The notes under the pieces were generated by a model that did not search any database, was not told the origin of the DNA, and saw only the letters and a program-made list of their open reading frames with translations. Of a stretch of 6,989 nucleotides of DNA, positions 6,516 to 6,989 are shown piece by piece. This DNA comes from Nitrospirota bacterium (lineage in GTDB: Bacteria > Nitrospirota > Nitrospiria > Nitrospirales > UBA8639): contig QIDY01000316.1 in NCBI GenBank assembly GCA_003228495.1, positions 1-6,989 on the forward strand, given 5' to 3'. The stretch's first letter is position 1. Each line of letters begins with the position of its first letter. The position numbers were made by a program, and so were the translations under genes.

Positions 6516-6531
6516 TCCTTGAATTCAAGGA
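6516..6531. promoter_or_regulatory. Perfect 16-bp palindrome
   Basis: TCCTTGAATTCAAGGA is its own reverse complement with no spacer. It lies in non-coding DNA about 50 bp beyond the stop of the truncated DUF4160-type gene. A symmetric binding site for a dimeric regulator or a recombination relic are both possible; nothing nearby decides between them. Confidence 0.4.
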
Positions 6532-6579
6532 AGAGCTGGCCACGCATATGATTCATGCTCTCATTCAATTCAGTGGAAT

Positions 6580-6741
6580 TTAGGCACGGGCAGAATCTAG
6601 CCGATCCCATATAAATATGAAGTAAGCGAACTGGCCCCCAATGACCCCCAATACTACATGTATATGTGGAACATGGTGCTTTGGGATGTCAAGAAAAAAC
6701 ATCCGAATAAGAATTCCAAAAAACATTGAGATTGTGGGCAT
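6580..6741 (-). pseudogene. Truncated DUF4160-family gene in a cassette position
   Basis: A 53-residue frame begins MPTISMFFGILIRMFF and continues to HHVPHIHV (about residues 22-29). This is the hallmark N-terminus of DUF4160 proteins, which are usually about 80-95 residues and often pair with a DUF2442 protein; function unknown. After HIHV the expected acidic, glycine-containing turn and AWIE-like helix are absent. Instead a short unrelated tail ends in WDRLDSARA. The switch coincides with a 10-bp tandem repeat (6633-6642 and 6643-6652, GGCCCCCAAT then GACCCCCAAT). The start is well supported: GGGGA is spaced about 9 nt from the ATG, and the ATG lies 27 nt inside the end of the attC-like site. 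It is probably a decayed or rearranged cassette gene; a short functional variant cannot be excluded. Confidence 0.6.
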
Positions 6742-6768
6742 GGTATCTTCCCCTGTGCTTTTTGTAAT

Positions 6769-6895
6769 ACCTAACGTCCAAGATAACCGGGCAGCGGACC
6801 ATCATTCCGAGGCCCGAAACGCCACAAACCACTTCAACAAGGTGACCGTTAAATCGTCGAAAAAGTAGCCGCTCCGGTTATACGATTTGTTAGGT
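6769..6895 (-). mobile_element. Integron attC recombination site
   Basis: A 127-bp site bounded by ACCTAAC (6769-6775, fits RYYYAAC) and its exact complement GTTAGGT (6889-6895, fits GTTRRRY). Each core is followed inward by a 7-nt unpaired spacer, then a perfect 8-bp arm, ATAACCGG (6783-6790) against CCGGTTAT (6874-6881). AGCGG (6793-6797) pairs with CCGCT (6869-6873) after two extra unpaired bases at 6791-6792, as expected for extrahelical bases. The interior ~70 bp is variable. The length resembles the long sites of chromosomal integrons such as Vibrio VCRs. Strand is inferred from the flanking minus-strand frames: one stops just before the site and the DUF4160-type gene starts just after it. 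Confidence 0.8.
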
Positions 6896-6904
6896 CCGCC
6901 CTTG

Positions 6905-6989
6905 CTACGCGTGATCATTGCGTAAAGCAGATACCGCAATCGGCGCCATGTGCTGTGGATACTTCGTGCAGTTGTGGCGTAGTAATGCG
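6905..6989 (-). CDS. C-terminal end of a possible upstream cassette gene (partial)
   Basis: On the minus strand a frame open from the window edge ends with about 27 residues (HNCTKYPQHMAPIAVSALRND near the end) and a TAG at 6905-6907, nine bases before the attC-like site. A gene ending just before its own attC is the standard cassette layout, which favours this frame. A second minus-strand frame is also open but runs through the attC. I do not recognise the protein, and it is too short to judge by composition. Confidence 0.35.
   Translation of the reverse strand, partial: ALLRHNCTKYPQHMAPIAVSALRNDHA

Larger units (their letters stand above)
6068..6579. other. Gene-poor, repeat-rich gap after yefM-yoeB
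   Basis: About 510 bp with no convincing gene. Two overlapping opposite frames (6152-6490 plus, 6164-6364 minus) are open, but neither has an RBS or domain-like composition. I regard them as translations of a dispersed repeat; similar spurious peptides (GVNGFGAFCRNK-like on the minus strand) seem familiar from other genomes, which is memory only. The segment holds the hairpins listed separately and a minus-strand GGGGTCAGG (complement of 6486-6494), a motif I associate with flanks of small transposon-related repeats. Confidence 0.5.

Noticed and set aside
6641..6868. 75-residue plus-strand frame
   Set aside because: It runs antisense through the DUF4160-type start and most of the attC-like site, and has no RBS; the minus-strand reading is better supported.

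Overview
This ~7 kb window is chromosomal DNA from an environmental bacterium. The compact orphan hybrid sensor kinase, the cupredoxin-like exported protein beside ttcA, and two small genes that I faintly recognise from Nitrospira-type genomes suggest Nitrospira/Nitrospirota. That assignment is inference: there is no rRNA or other phylogenetic marker here. Coding density is ordinary up to about 5.4 kb and falls sharply after about 6.07 kb.

Layout. (a) 1-1026: a divergent pair of small genes of unknown function, a membrane-anchored 147-residue protein on the minus strand and a 116-residue soluble-looking protein on the plus strand. Their ~110 bp intergenic region carries two short perfect inverted repeats. 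(b) 1027-1244: a gap between convergent genes filled by a long imperfect inverted repeat. (c) 1245-2805 (minus): a two-gene unit of an exported cupredoxin/carboxypeptidase-regulatory-like protein followed by ttcA, the tRNA cytidine-32 2-thiolase. (d) 2892-5384 (plus): a membrane hybrid histidine kinase (sensor-PAS-HisKA-HATPase-REC), divergent from the cupredoxin gene. (e) 5529-6067 (plus): a complete yefM-yoeB toxin-antitoxin operon with a recognisable operator, good antitoxin RBS, 3-nt gene overlap and intact toxin active site. (f) 6068-6989: gene-poor, repeat-rich accessory DNA. It has several hairpins, a 16-bp perfect palindrome, a truncated DUF4160-type gene on the minus strand, a 127-bp integron attC-like site, and the 3' end of another minus-strand reading frame that stops just before that site.

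How it fits together. The left 5.4 kb looks like stable core or lineage DNA. The right end looks like the edge of a mobile or cassette region: a toxin-antitoxin module, dispersed repeats, and a junction between two minus-strand gene cassettes (gene end - attC - short leader - RBS - next gene start). The attC/cassette junction is the most notable element, because no integrase is in the window and only about 30 residues of the DUF4160 protein are recognisable. I see no rRNA, tRNA, CRISPR array or complete insertion sequence.
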